Shown here in pieces: positions 1-7,241 of a stretch of DNA of 64,000 bases. How positions within the stretch are numbered: position 1 is the stretch's first letter; each line of letters begins with the position of its first letter. The notes under the pieces were generated by a model, which saw only the letters and a program-made list of their open reading frames with translations, did not search any database and was not told the origin of the DNA. The translations under genes and the position numbers were made by a program. Source of the stretch: Hydrogenophaga sp. PAMC20947 (GTDB lineage: Bacteria; Pseudomonadota; Gammaproteobacteria; Burkholderiales; Burkholderiaceae_C); assembly GCF_004795855.1 (NCBI RefSeq), contig NZ_CP039252.1:1736001-1800000 (forward strand), written 5' to 3'.

Positions 1-454
1 CGGCGGCGCCGGCCGCGCGCGCCAGCAGCCGGCACAAACGGGACGCCAGAAGCGCATCGGTCCCCGGTTCATCCGGCACCAGCAACTCAAACGCCAGCGC
101 CTGCAACGCATCACCCGCGAGCAACGCCTGTGCTTCACCAAACTGCACATGCACCGTCGGCTTGCCGCGGCGAAGCACGTCGTTGTCCATGCAGGGCATG
201 TCGTCGTGGACCAATGAGTAAGCGTGTATCAACTCCACCGCACAAGCCGCGCGAAGCGACATGTCCGCATCTCCACTCACTGCTTCCGCAGCGGCCAGCA
301 CCAACAGGGGGCGCAGGCGCTTGCCGCCATCCAGCACGGCGTACCGCATGGCCTCGCCCAGGCGGGCGGGAGCGTCTGCCGAAACCCACTCGCCGAGCGC
401 ACGCTCAACACGGTTTTGCTGCTCTGTGCGCCAACTGGAAAAAACAGCGCTCAT
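1..454 (-). CDS. ispA: Polyprenyl (farnesyl/geranyl) diphosphate synthase, C-terminus beyond window
   Basis: Only the first 151 codons are present; the gene runs off the left edge. The protein condenses isopentenyl diphosphate onto allylic diphosphates to give farnesyl (or geranyl) diphosphate for quinones and undecaprenyl carriers. The visible part holds the GGKRLRP substrate-binding stretch and the first aspartate-rich motif DDMPCMDND that coordinates Mg2+, both typical of short-chain trans-prenyl transferases. The ATG at 454-452 overlaps the xseB stop as ATGA, so the two are translationally coupled. The xseB-ispA order is usual in proteobacteria, with dxs expected next outside the window. 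Family assignment is firm; exact chain length of the product is not visible. Confidence 0.93.
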   Translation of the reverse strand, partial: MSAVFSSWRTEQQNRVERALGEWVSADAPARLGEAMRYAVLDGGKRLRPLLVLAAAEAVSGDADMSLRAACAVELIHAYSLVHDDMPCMDNDVLRRGKPTVHVQFGEAQALLAGDALQALAFELLVPDEPGTDALLASRLCRLLARAAGAA

Positions 455-717
455 GCACCCTCCCAGGGCTTGAGTTCACCATTGTCAAGCTGCTGGATCT
501 GCTGCTCGACCGCGGCCAGACGGGCGCGGCAAAATGACAAAAGCAAAGCGCCTCGCTGGTAATGGGTCAGCAATTGGTCCAAAGGCAGTTGCCCGGCATC
601 GAGTTGACCCACCAACTGTTCCAGCTCGGCCAAAGCGGCCTCGTAGCTGGCGGGCGTGTCCGCAGCGGTTGAAGCGCGGCTGGTTCGGGTCGTTTTGGAC
701 GGGGTCGATGCGGTCAT
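451..717 (-). CDS. xseB: Exodeoxyribonuclease VII small subunit
   Basis: An 88-residue acidic protein, the normal size for XseB. Exonuclease VII degrades single-stranded DNA in both directions; several small subunits bind each XseA catalytic subunit. The core [27 protein letters not shown] helix pair, followed by a second helix rich in Leu and ending LDNGELKPW, is the family signature. I chose the ATG at 717 because it puts a short polar leader before the conserved core; upstream in-frame Met codons would add 26 residues unlike the family. The stop overlaps the ispA start. Confidence 0.93.
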   Translation of the reverse strand: MTASTPSKTTRTSRASTAADTPASYEAALAELEQLVGQLDAGQLPLDQLLTHYQRGALLLSFCRARLAAVEQQIQQLDNGELKPWEGA

Positions 718-1201
718 GCAGGCGTTGGAACGGATGAGGCTCAAGAAAGGGCTTCTTCCGAAGTCTATGGAGCAGGACGCGAGCATCTGCGGCATTCGCA
801 GGCCAACGCCCCAAAACCACCCATTTTATCCGCGCGACACCCCAAACCAAAGCCGGTGCACCAACGCGCCCTTCAAACCCGGCTCAAAGACCCTGCACAT
901 CGACTTCCGACGTTCGCGTTGATCTGGATTGAAAACACAGATCCACCCCGGGCCAACCTCGATCTCTGCTTCAACGAACACCTCAACCCGTGCCGCTCCA
1001 GCCAAAAAACCGAGGCCTGCTACAGCATTTCCCCGATGCAGGACAAGGTCAAAAAGGGTACAATCGGCCCTCTTTTTTTCTCCACTGTCGGGTCTCGCTG
1101 ATCCGGAGGGACGCACCACTCCACCCATCCCGCGCGAATTGATTTTTCGACCAGCGCTTACCCTGCCCCTTCATAGGGGGAGCCTTCAGGTCAGGACCCC
1201 C
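718..1201. other. Divergent intergenic region between xseB and the Rieske gene
   Basis: 484 bp without a convincing gene. It must hold the promoters of the leftward xseB-ispA operon and of the rightward Rieske gene. A TACAAT -10-like hexamer lies at 1059-1064 on plus, about 140 nt before the Rieske ATG, with no good -35 at 17 bp. The short frames here show neither Shine-Dalgarno sites nor recognisable protein. Confidence 0.5.
1059..1064 (+). promoter_or_regulatory. Possible -10 element (TACAAT) for the Rieske gene
   Basis: TACAAT differs from TATAAT at one base. The same hexamer recurs before other genes in this window (16649, 30504, 42186, and on minus at 28288 and 38874). No clear -35 is present, and the implied leader would be about 130 nt. 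Confidence 0.3.
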
Positions 1202-2353
1202 ATGTCTGATTTAAGTCTTCAATTTCAGCAGGCCAGAAGCCCACTCCCGGTTTCCAGCTATTTTGACGACGCGCTGTTCCAGCGCGAAATGGAAACCATC
1301 TTCCAGCAAGGGCCCCGTTATGTGGGGCACCAGCTTGCTGTACCCCAGCCCGGTGATTACCACGCCTTGCCGCAAGAGGCTGGTGGCCGCGCGCTCGTGC
1401 ACACGGGTCAGGGCATCGAACTCGTGTCCAACGTGTGCCGTCACCGCCAGGCCATCATGCTCAAGGGGCGTGGCAATCTGGGCGCGACCCAGCCTGGCAG
1501 CGCGGGGGGCAATATCGTGTGCCCGATCCACCGCTGGACCTACAGTGGAGGCCAAGGCACGGGCAGCAAAGCCGGCGGCTTGCTGGGGGCACCGCACTTT
1601 TCACACGATCCTTGTCTGGATCTCAACAACTACCCGCTGCGGGAGTGGAATGGTCTGCTGTTTGAAGACAACGGCCGCGACATCGCCACCGACCTGGCCA
1701 ACATGGGCCCACGCAGCCAGTTGAATTTTGATGGCATGGTGCTTGACCATGTGGAGCTGCACCGCTGCAACTACAACTGGAAGACCTTCATCGAGGTCTA
1801 CCTTGAGGATTACCACGTGGGCCCCTTTCACCCGGGCTTGGGCAACTTTGTCAGCTGCGAAGATCTGCGCTGGGAATTCAAGCCCGAGTATTCGGTTCAG
1901 ACCGTGGGGGCCCAAAACCTTCAGGGCAAGGCGGGCAGCCCCACTTATGAGCGCTGGCACAAGGCGCTCATGGCCTTCCGCAACGGTGAAGCACCAGAGC
2001 ACGGCGCCATCTGGCTGACCTACTACCCCCACATCATGGTGGAGTGGTACCCCCACGTGCTGACGGTCTCAACCCTGCACCCGGTCAGTCCGACCGAGAC
2101 GCTGAACATGGTGGAGTTCTACTACCCCGAAGAAATTGCGGCCTTCGAGCGCGAGTTTGTCGAGGCCCAACGCGCGGCTTATATGGAAACCTGCATCGAA
2201 GACGACGAGATTGCCGAGCGCATGGACGCGGGCCGCAAAGCCTTGATGGCCCGCGGCGACAACGAAGCAGGCCCGTACCAAAGCCCCATGGAAGATGGCA
2301 TGCGGCATTTCCACGAGTGGTACAGAGCCAAGTTCCCCCCTGCGCAACCCTAG
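1202..2353 (+). CDS. Rieske (2Fe-2S) aromatic ring-hydroxylating oxygenase, alpha subunit family
   Basis: 383 residues. The Rieske cluster ligands are visible as CRHR (C79, H81) and CPIH (C107, H110). The mononuclear iron site follows in NWKTFIEVYLEDYHVGPFH, with H205 and H210 as the likely His ligands and D203 as the bridging acid between the two centres. This is the architecture of terminal oxygenase alpha subunits that use electrons from a reductase to hydroxylate aromatic or related substrates. No beta subunit, ferredoxin or reductase is adjacent, so the substrate is unknown and electrons must come from elsewhere. The start ATG at 1202 is preceded by AGGTCAGGA; upstream in-frame codons belong to the leader. 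Confidence 0.85.
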   Translation: MSDLSLQFQQARSPLPVSSYFDDALFQREMETIFQQGPRYVGHQLAVPQPGDYHALPQEAGGRALVHTGQGIELVSNVCRHRQAIMLKGRGNLGATQPGSAGGNIVCPIHRWTYSGGQGTGSKAGGLLGAPHFSHDPCLDLNNYPLREWNGLLFEDNGRDIATDLANMGPRSQLNFDGMVLDHVELHRCNYNWKTFIEVYLEDYHVGPFHPGLGNFVSCEDLRWEFKPEYSVQTVGAQNLQGKAGSPTYERWHKALMAFRNGEAPEHGAIWLTYYPHIMVEWYPHVLTVSTLHPVSPTETLNMVEFYYPEEIAAFEREFVEAQRAAYMETCIEDDEIAERMDAGRKALMARGDNEAGPYQSPMEDGMRHFHEWYRAKFPPAQP

Positions 2354-2360
2354 AATCCCC

Positions 2361-2450
2361 CTGCGCCGCCTTGCGGCGTCACTCCCCCCCAAGGGGCAAC
2401 GCTGGTCAACCGGCTGGCCGGATCGACGGCGTTCCGGGTTCCAGGCACGC
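2361..2450. repeat. Comamonadaceae-type intergenic repeat, copy 1
   Basis: A GC-rich palindromic core (CGCC GC CTT GC GGCG) is followed by TCACTCCCC, an AAGGGG block and a GCTGG/CCGG stretch. The same order of blocks occurs at 61036-61130 and in part at 57741-57803. I recognise this pattern from intergenic regions of Comamonadaceae genomes; its function is unknown. It fills the gap between the Rieske gene and the EamA gene. Confidence 0.5.
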
Positions 2451-2509
2451 GGTCCGGAACGGCCCCGGCTTTGCCCAACCCGCAATACTTCACGGAAGCC
2501 CTGACCAAT

Positions 2510-3400
2510 ATGCAAGCCTTGTGGATGGTGCTCGGCGCCTTTTTGTTCGCCACAATGGGTGTGTGCATCAAGTACGCATCCGACGATTTCAACAGTTTTG
2601 AGATTGTTTTCTACCGCGGGTTGGTGGGCGTGATCTTCCTGATCGGGCTGACCCGGGCCCGTGGCGTGTCGCTGAAAACCCAGGTACCCATGATGCACCT
2701 GTGGCGCAGCGTGGTGGGCGTCACCGCACTGTCCAGCTGGTTCTACTCCATTGGGCAACTGCCATTGGCCACAGCCATGACGCTGAACTACATGAGCAGC
2801 GTATGGATTGCCGCTTTTTTGCTGGGTGGAGCGGTGTTGCTTCAGAACCGGCAGACACCCATTCGCCAGCAAGCACCGCTGTTCATCGCCGTGATCAGTG
2901 GGTTCGTCGGTGTGGCCATGATGCTGCAACCCAGCTTCACCCAGAACCAGATGGGTGGAGCGCTGTTGGGCCTGATTTCCGGTATTTTTTCGGCGTTCGC
3001 CTACCTGCAGGTCGCCGCACTGTCGAAGGCCGGCGAGCCAGAGAGCCGCACCGTGTTCTATTTTTCATGCGGCGCAGTTTTGGTGGGGGCACTCGGCATG
3101 GGCGTGATGGGCGTGCACGTCTGGACCTGGCCCAGCGCGCTGTGGCTGTTTCCGATTGGCATGTTGGCGGTGCTCGGACAGCTGTGCATGACCCGCGCCT
3201 ATGCCAGCGGCCACACCCTCGTCGTGGCCAACTTGCAGTACTCCGGCATCGTCTTTGCCGGCATTTACAGTCTGACCTTGTTTGGAGACCGTCTGCCCTT
3301 GATTGGCTGGGCTGGCATGGGGCTCATCATCGTCAGCGGCATCACAGCCACGGTGTTGCGTGAGCGCAGGGTGCCGAACGCCCCCGCCGAAGAGCACTGA
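2510..3400 (+). CDS. DMT-superfamily (EamA) inner-membrane exporter
   Basis: 296 residues with about ten hydrophobic segments, arranged as two EamA repeats of five helices each. The first repeat opens MQALWMVLGAFLFATMGVCIKYA and the second covers the GGALLGLISGIFSAFAYLQVAALSK region. Members export amino acids, purines or other small metabolites by secondary transport; the substrate cannot be read from sequence. The ATG at 2510 gives the normal family length; a TTG at 2471 would add 13 polar residues. The gene follows the Rieske gene across a repeat, so co-transcription is possible but not shown. Confidence 0.85.
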   Translation: MQALWMVLGAFLFATMGVCIKYASDDFNSFEIVFYRGLVGVIFLIGLTRARGVSLKTQVPMMHLWRSVVGVTALSSWFYSIGQLPLATAMTLNYMSSVWIAAFLLGGAVLLQNRQTPIRQQAPLFIAVISGFVGVAMMLQPSFTQNQMGGALLGLISGIFSAFAYLQVAALSKAGEPESRTVFYFSCGAVLVGALGMGVMGVHVWTWPSALWLFPIGMLAVLGQLCMTRAYASGHTLVVANLQYSGIVFAGIYSLTLFGDRLPLIGWAGMGLIIVSGITATVLRERRVPNAPAEEH

Positions 3401-3511
3401 CGCCACGGGAACCGGGGCCCAGCGCCTCCGCCATGGGCGCCCTCGGCAAAGGCAAAGGGTCGAGCGGGCAATGATTTCATCACAGGCAAGACACCCTACC
3501 CCCCCGTTTAA

Positions 3512-3528
3512 ATGAAACTCGTTTTCAT
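3512..3528. promoter_or_regulatory. AT-rich palindrome, weak Fur-box-like site
   Basis: ATGAAA-CTCGT-TTTCAT is an inverted repeat in the 233-bp gap between the EamA gene and the sulfurtransferase gene. It resembles a 7-1-7 Fur half-site pair at about 10 of 14 positions. It is the only AT-rich patch in the gap. Neither neighbour is an obvious iron gene. Confidence 0.25.
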
Positions 3529-3633
3529 CTGAAAGACCGGGTGTGAAGTGCATCGCCAACCTCTTGGTGCACATCGCACAACACCCATGTTTCCAGCCAT
3601 TGGCACACGCGATGCGATGCCGCAGAATGCGCC

Positions 3634-4506
3634 ATGCATTCCACATTGATCACAGCGGAAACCCTCCACGAAGCCATCAAACGAAGCGGCGTTGACCGAC
3701 CCTTGGTCTTTGATTGCAGCTTCGATCTCGCCAACACCGAAGCGGGCGCAGCCCAGTACCACCAAGCGCACATCCCTGGCGCGGTCTACGCCCACCTCGA
3801 TCGGCATTTGAGCAATAAAGCCCACCCCAATGGAGCAAGCGCTGGCCGACACCCGCTGCCTGAGCGCGAGGCGTTTGTAGCATGGCTGGCCAGCGTCGGT
3901 CTGGCGCAGGATCAGCAAGTGGTCGTGTACGACCGACAAGGCGCCCACTACTGCGGCAGGCTCTGGTGGATGCTCAAATGGTGTGGTCACGAAGCGGTCG
4001 CGGTTCTGGACGGCGGCTTTGGCGCCTGGCACGCAGCCGGGTATTCAGTTGAGTCTGGTGAGCCTTTGCCACCTGCAAGCTTTCCGGATCGCCCCTTTAC
4101 AACCGGTCCATCACTGGCCACCACGGTGCAAGCCAGCAGCATGGCCAATCAGCTTGGCTCACCTTCACAGACTGTGATCGATGCCCGCGCCGCGCCCCGG
4201 TTTCGAGGCGAAGTGGAGCCTCTGGACCCTGTTGCCGGCCACATCCCTGGTGCCATCAATCGCCCTTTCACCGAGAATTTCTCGCCCGACGGCCGCTTCA
4301 AGCCGGCAGCGCAACTGCGCAGGGAATTTGACCGTTTGCTGGCCGGCAGAGACCCCGCCTGTGTGGTGCACCATTGCGGCAGCGGTGTGACCGCAACGCC
4401 CAACATCCTGGCCATGGAACTGGCCGGACTGGGGCGCGCAGCGCTGTTTCCCGGCAGTTGGAGCGAATGGAGCAACACACCGGGATTGCCGGTTGCGAGA
4501 AGTTGA
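3634..4506 (+). CDS. sseA: 3-mercaptopyruvate sulfurtransferase (two-domain rhodanese)
   Basis: 290 residues with two rhodanese domains (about 1-140 and 165-290). The C-terminal domain carries the active-site loop CGSGVTA with C248 as the persulfide cysteine. That loop sequence is typical of mercaptopyruvate sulfurtransferases; thiosulfate-specific rhodaneses usually have CRKGVTA. The N-terminal domain has no cysteine in the matching loop and is structural. The enzyme moves sulfur from 3-mercaptopyruvate to cyanide or thiol acceptors. It stands alone between an exporter gene and two sensor kinases. Confidence 0.88.
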   Translation: MHSTLITAETLHEAIKRSGVDRPLVFDCSFDLANTEAGAAQYHQAHIPGAVYAHLDRHLSNKAHPNGASAGRHPLPEREAFVAWLASVGLAQDQQVVVYDRQGAHYCGRLWWMLKWCGHEAVAVLDGGFGAWHAAGYSVESGEPLPPASFPDRPFTTGPSLATTVQASSMANQLGSPSQTVIDARAAPRFRGEVEPLDPVAGHIPGAINRPFTENFSPDGRFKPAAQLRREFDRLLAGRDPACVVHHCGSGVTATPNILAMELAGLGRAALFPGSWSEWSNTPGLPVARS

Positions 4507-4661
4507 TTTATTGCACGTTGGATCCGATTTACCGGCCCCTTCCAGCGGTCAGGGCATCAAGATTTCGAAAAACCGTTCGATAAACAGATCGAGTTCCCCG
4601 TCTTACACCTCCACCCAACACCCATGACATCACCATCACCGTCAAAATTGCGGTGCCCCAC

Positions 4662-7241
4662 ATGAGCTTGTCCGGTCGACCATTGGCCAAAAACGACGGC
4701 GACCTTGCGTTTAGGACAGAAACCCTCCGAAAGCTGGCCATTTTCGTCGGGATCATTTCGGCTGCGCTCTCGATCATCATGTACCTGGATGCGCCCAGCA
4801 GCATGGATGTCTGGTCTGCCCTGCTGATTGCCGCCGTCAGTTTTCTGGTGGTGTTTCTGATCCACATCGGTCGCCCGCTCTACACAGCGCACATCCTGGG
4901 GTTTGGTGCGATGGGGGCGGCCATTTTCGGCATTTACAGCTTTGGCTCCGTTCGAAGTGTGGCCGCTTTCATTTTTGTCGCGGCTGTCGCGGGCTTTGGG
5001 AGCCTGCTGGGGTTTAGAGCCCTTTTGGTATCGATCGCAATCAGTGTGGTGTCGCTGGGCGTTCTGGCGTGGGCAGAACTGCAGGGATGGTTGCCGACGC
5101 CCAACATGCAAGTGGGCCTGAAGGTCTGGGCGACTCAAAGCACCTGCCTTCTGGTGGTGGCCGCTCTGGTGTATTTTTCGCGGCGGCGCTCTGATACGGC
5201 CTGGCAGCATCGGCTGGAGGAGCTGGAAACGCGCAAGGCGATCGAGCAGGAGCGCGACCGGGCCTTGGATCGTTCGGCCCGAATTTTCCGTTTCGCGCCG
5301 AGCCCCATGATTGCGCAGGCTGCCACCACGGGTGAAATCCTGGATGTCAATCCCGCCTTTGAAGCCTGCTATGGCTACACACGCGAACAGATTCTGGGGC
5401 GAACGGACGAATGCCTGTGGGCCCTGCCCGACCAGCGCGCGGCACATGTGCAAAAACTGCGTGAACAAACGCGTATTCATCGCGCAGCAGCCATTGGACT
5501 TCGCGCCGACGGAGAACGCTTTGAGGGGCGTATATCCAGCGAAATTGGCCTGGAGGACGAGGAACATTTGGTCATCACCACGGTGAGCGATGAAACCGAT
5601 CAAAACGAGGTCTTGAAACGCCTCCTCAGATCTGAAGAGCGATTTTCCAAAGCCTTCAACTTCAGCCCCCTCCATCTGGTGATCACCCGGCTGCAAGACG
5701 ACATCGTCATCGAAATGAACCGCAACGAGGGGATTGCCGGTGCGCCCAAGCGCTCCGATGCCAAAGGCCTCCCTGCGGCCGAGACCGGCCCCTGGTTCAA
5801 GCCTGAGGACCGCGAAGGTTTTGTTCAACGCCTGGCCTCCCTAGGGCACCTGCACGCACAGGAAGTGTCGATGACTCGCCCCGATGGCAGTACCTTGGAC
5901 GCCAAAATCTGGGCCGAACAGATCGACATCGACGATGTCCCCTGCATGCTGTCCTGCATTGTTGACGTCAGCGAAGAAAAACGGCGGGAGGCGCAACTGC
6001 TCAATCTCGCGCACGGCATGGCCAGCCATACAGGGCACGCGTTTTTTGCCGAACTGGCGCAAACCATGGCCAAGACCATGGGGGCAGACATGGTCTCGGT
6101 GGGTGAGCTGAGCAACAGCTGCGATGTCAACACCTTGGCCGTCTGGCTGGACGGCGCACCCGCGCCCAACTTCACCTACAGCCTCGAAGGCACCCCGTGC
6201 AAACTGGCCTCAGGTCAGCACGACCTGTGCGTCTACCCTGACCAGGTCGATGCGCTTTTCCCCTCCGACCTTGCACTGGTAGAAGGAAAATTCAAGGCCT
6301 ACGTAGGCCAGAGCTTGCGCGACCCATCGGGCAAGACCGTGGGGGTCCTGGTTGCGCTTTGGCATCAGCCGCTGGACAACCCTGTGGAAGCAACTGCGCT
6401 CATGGCCATTTGCGCGGGCCGGGCCAACGCCGAACTCCTGCGGCTTCAGCGCGACCGGGAAGTTCAAAATTTCAACGAAACGCTGGAACAGCGCGTTCAT
6501 TCAAGAACGATCGAGCTGCACAAGCTCAACGCCGAGCTCGATTCGTTTGCCTATTCGATATCACACGATCTCAAGACGCCCCTGCGTGCCATTGACGGAT
6601 TCACCCAGTTGCTGAGTGAGCGCCTGGACGGCCGGCTCGATGATGAAGAGCGCCACCTCATGGCGCGGGTGCTGGGCGCTACCCACCGAATGGCCACTTT
6701 GATGGCCGATTTGCTGGCCCTCACCCATGTGAGCCAGCAACAAATCAACCACGAACGCCTCAACCTGAGCATGATCGCCCAGGAAGAGCTCACGCGGTGC
6801 CTGGAAAAACACCCTCGCGCCAACTTGCGCACGCGCATTGAGCTGGGCCTTGTGGCGCATGCGGACGCGCGCCTGGCCCGCATCGTGCTCAAGAACTTGC
6901 TCGAAAATGCCGTCAAGTACACCCGTGACCAGGCCGCGCCGATGATTGAGGTCGGGCGAATCCCCCTTCCTTCAGGCGCAGACCATCAAGCGCCCGGTTT
7001 TTTTGTCCGGGACAATGGCGCAGGCTTCGAAACAGCGCATGCCGACAAGCTGTTCAAGCCCTTTCAGAGCCTGCACATGCCCAGCGCAGGATTCGAAGGA
7101 TCCGGCATGGGTTTGGCGACTGTGCGGCGCATCATTGAACGCCACAACGGCTCTCTGCACGCCGAGGCTGTTGTGGGCCAAGGCGCCACGGTGTTTTTCA
7201 GCTTCGGGCCACCGCCTCTCTCTTCCGGGGCCGTTTCTTGA
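4662..7241 (+). CDS. Membrane-bound PAS/GAF hybrid-input sensor histidine kinase (first of tandem pair)
   Basis: 859 residues from the ATG at 4662 (a GTG at 4653 is possible). The N-terminus has five or six transmembrane helices with almost no periplasmic loops, ending at CLLVVAALVYFSRRR. Two PAS domains follow, the first around RFAPSPMIAQAATTGEILDVN and the second around RSEERFSKAFNFSPLHLVI, then a GAF-like region. The dimerisation box SHDLKTPLRAI holds the phospho-acceptor H635. N box (LLENAVKY), G1 (DNGAGF), F box (LFKPF) and G2 (GSGMGLATVRRI) are intact, so it should autophosphorylate. No response regulator is adjacent. Its stop overlaps the next kinase start as TGATG. Confidence 0.88.
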   Translation: MSLSGRPLAKNDGDLAFRTETLRKLAIFVGIISAALSIIMYLDAPSSMDVWSALLIAAVSFLVVFLIHIGRPLYTAHILGFGAMGAAIFGIYSFGSVRSVAAFIFVAAVAGFGSLLGFRALLVSIAISVVSLGVLAWAELQGWLPTPNMQVGLKVWATQSTCLLVVAALVYFSRRRSDTAWQHRLEELETRKAIEQERDRALDRSARIFRFAPSPMIAQAATTGEILDVNPAFEACYGYTREQILGRTDECLWALPDQRAAHVQKLREQTRIHRAAAIGLRADGERFEGRISSEIGLEDEEHLVITTVSDETDQNEVLKRLLRSEERFSKAFNFSPLHLVITRLQDDIVIEMNRNEGIAGAPKRSDAKGLPAAETGPWFKPEDREGFVQRLASLGHLHAQEVSMTRPDGSTLDAKIWAEQIDIDDVPCMLSCIVDVSEEKRREAQLLNLAHGMASHTGHAFFAELAQTMAKTMGADMVSVGELSNSCDVNTLAVWLDGAPAPNFTYSLEGTPCKLASGQHDLCVYPDQVDALFPSDLALVEGKFKAYVGQSLRDPSGKTVGVLVALWHQPLDNPVEATALMAICAGRANAELLRLQRDREVQNFNETLEQRVHSRTIELHKLNAELDSFAYSISHDLKTPLRAIDGFTQLLSERLDGRLDDEERHLMARVLGATHRMATLMADLLALTHVSQQQINHERLNLSMIAQEELTRCLEKHPRANLRTRIELGLVAHADARLARIVLKNLLENAVKYTRDQAAPMIEVGRIPLPSGADHQAPGFFVRDNGAGFETAHADKLFKPFQSLHMPSAGFEGSGMGLATVRRIIERHNGSLHAEAVVGQGATVFFSFGPPPLSSGAVS

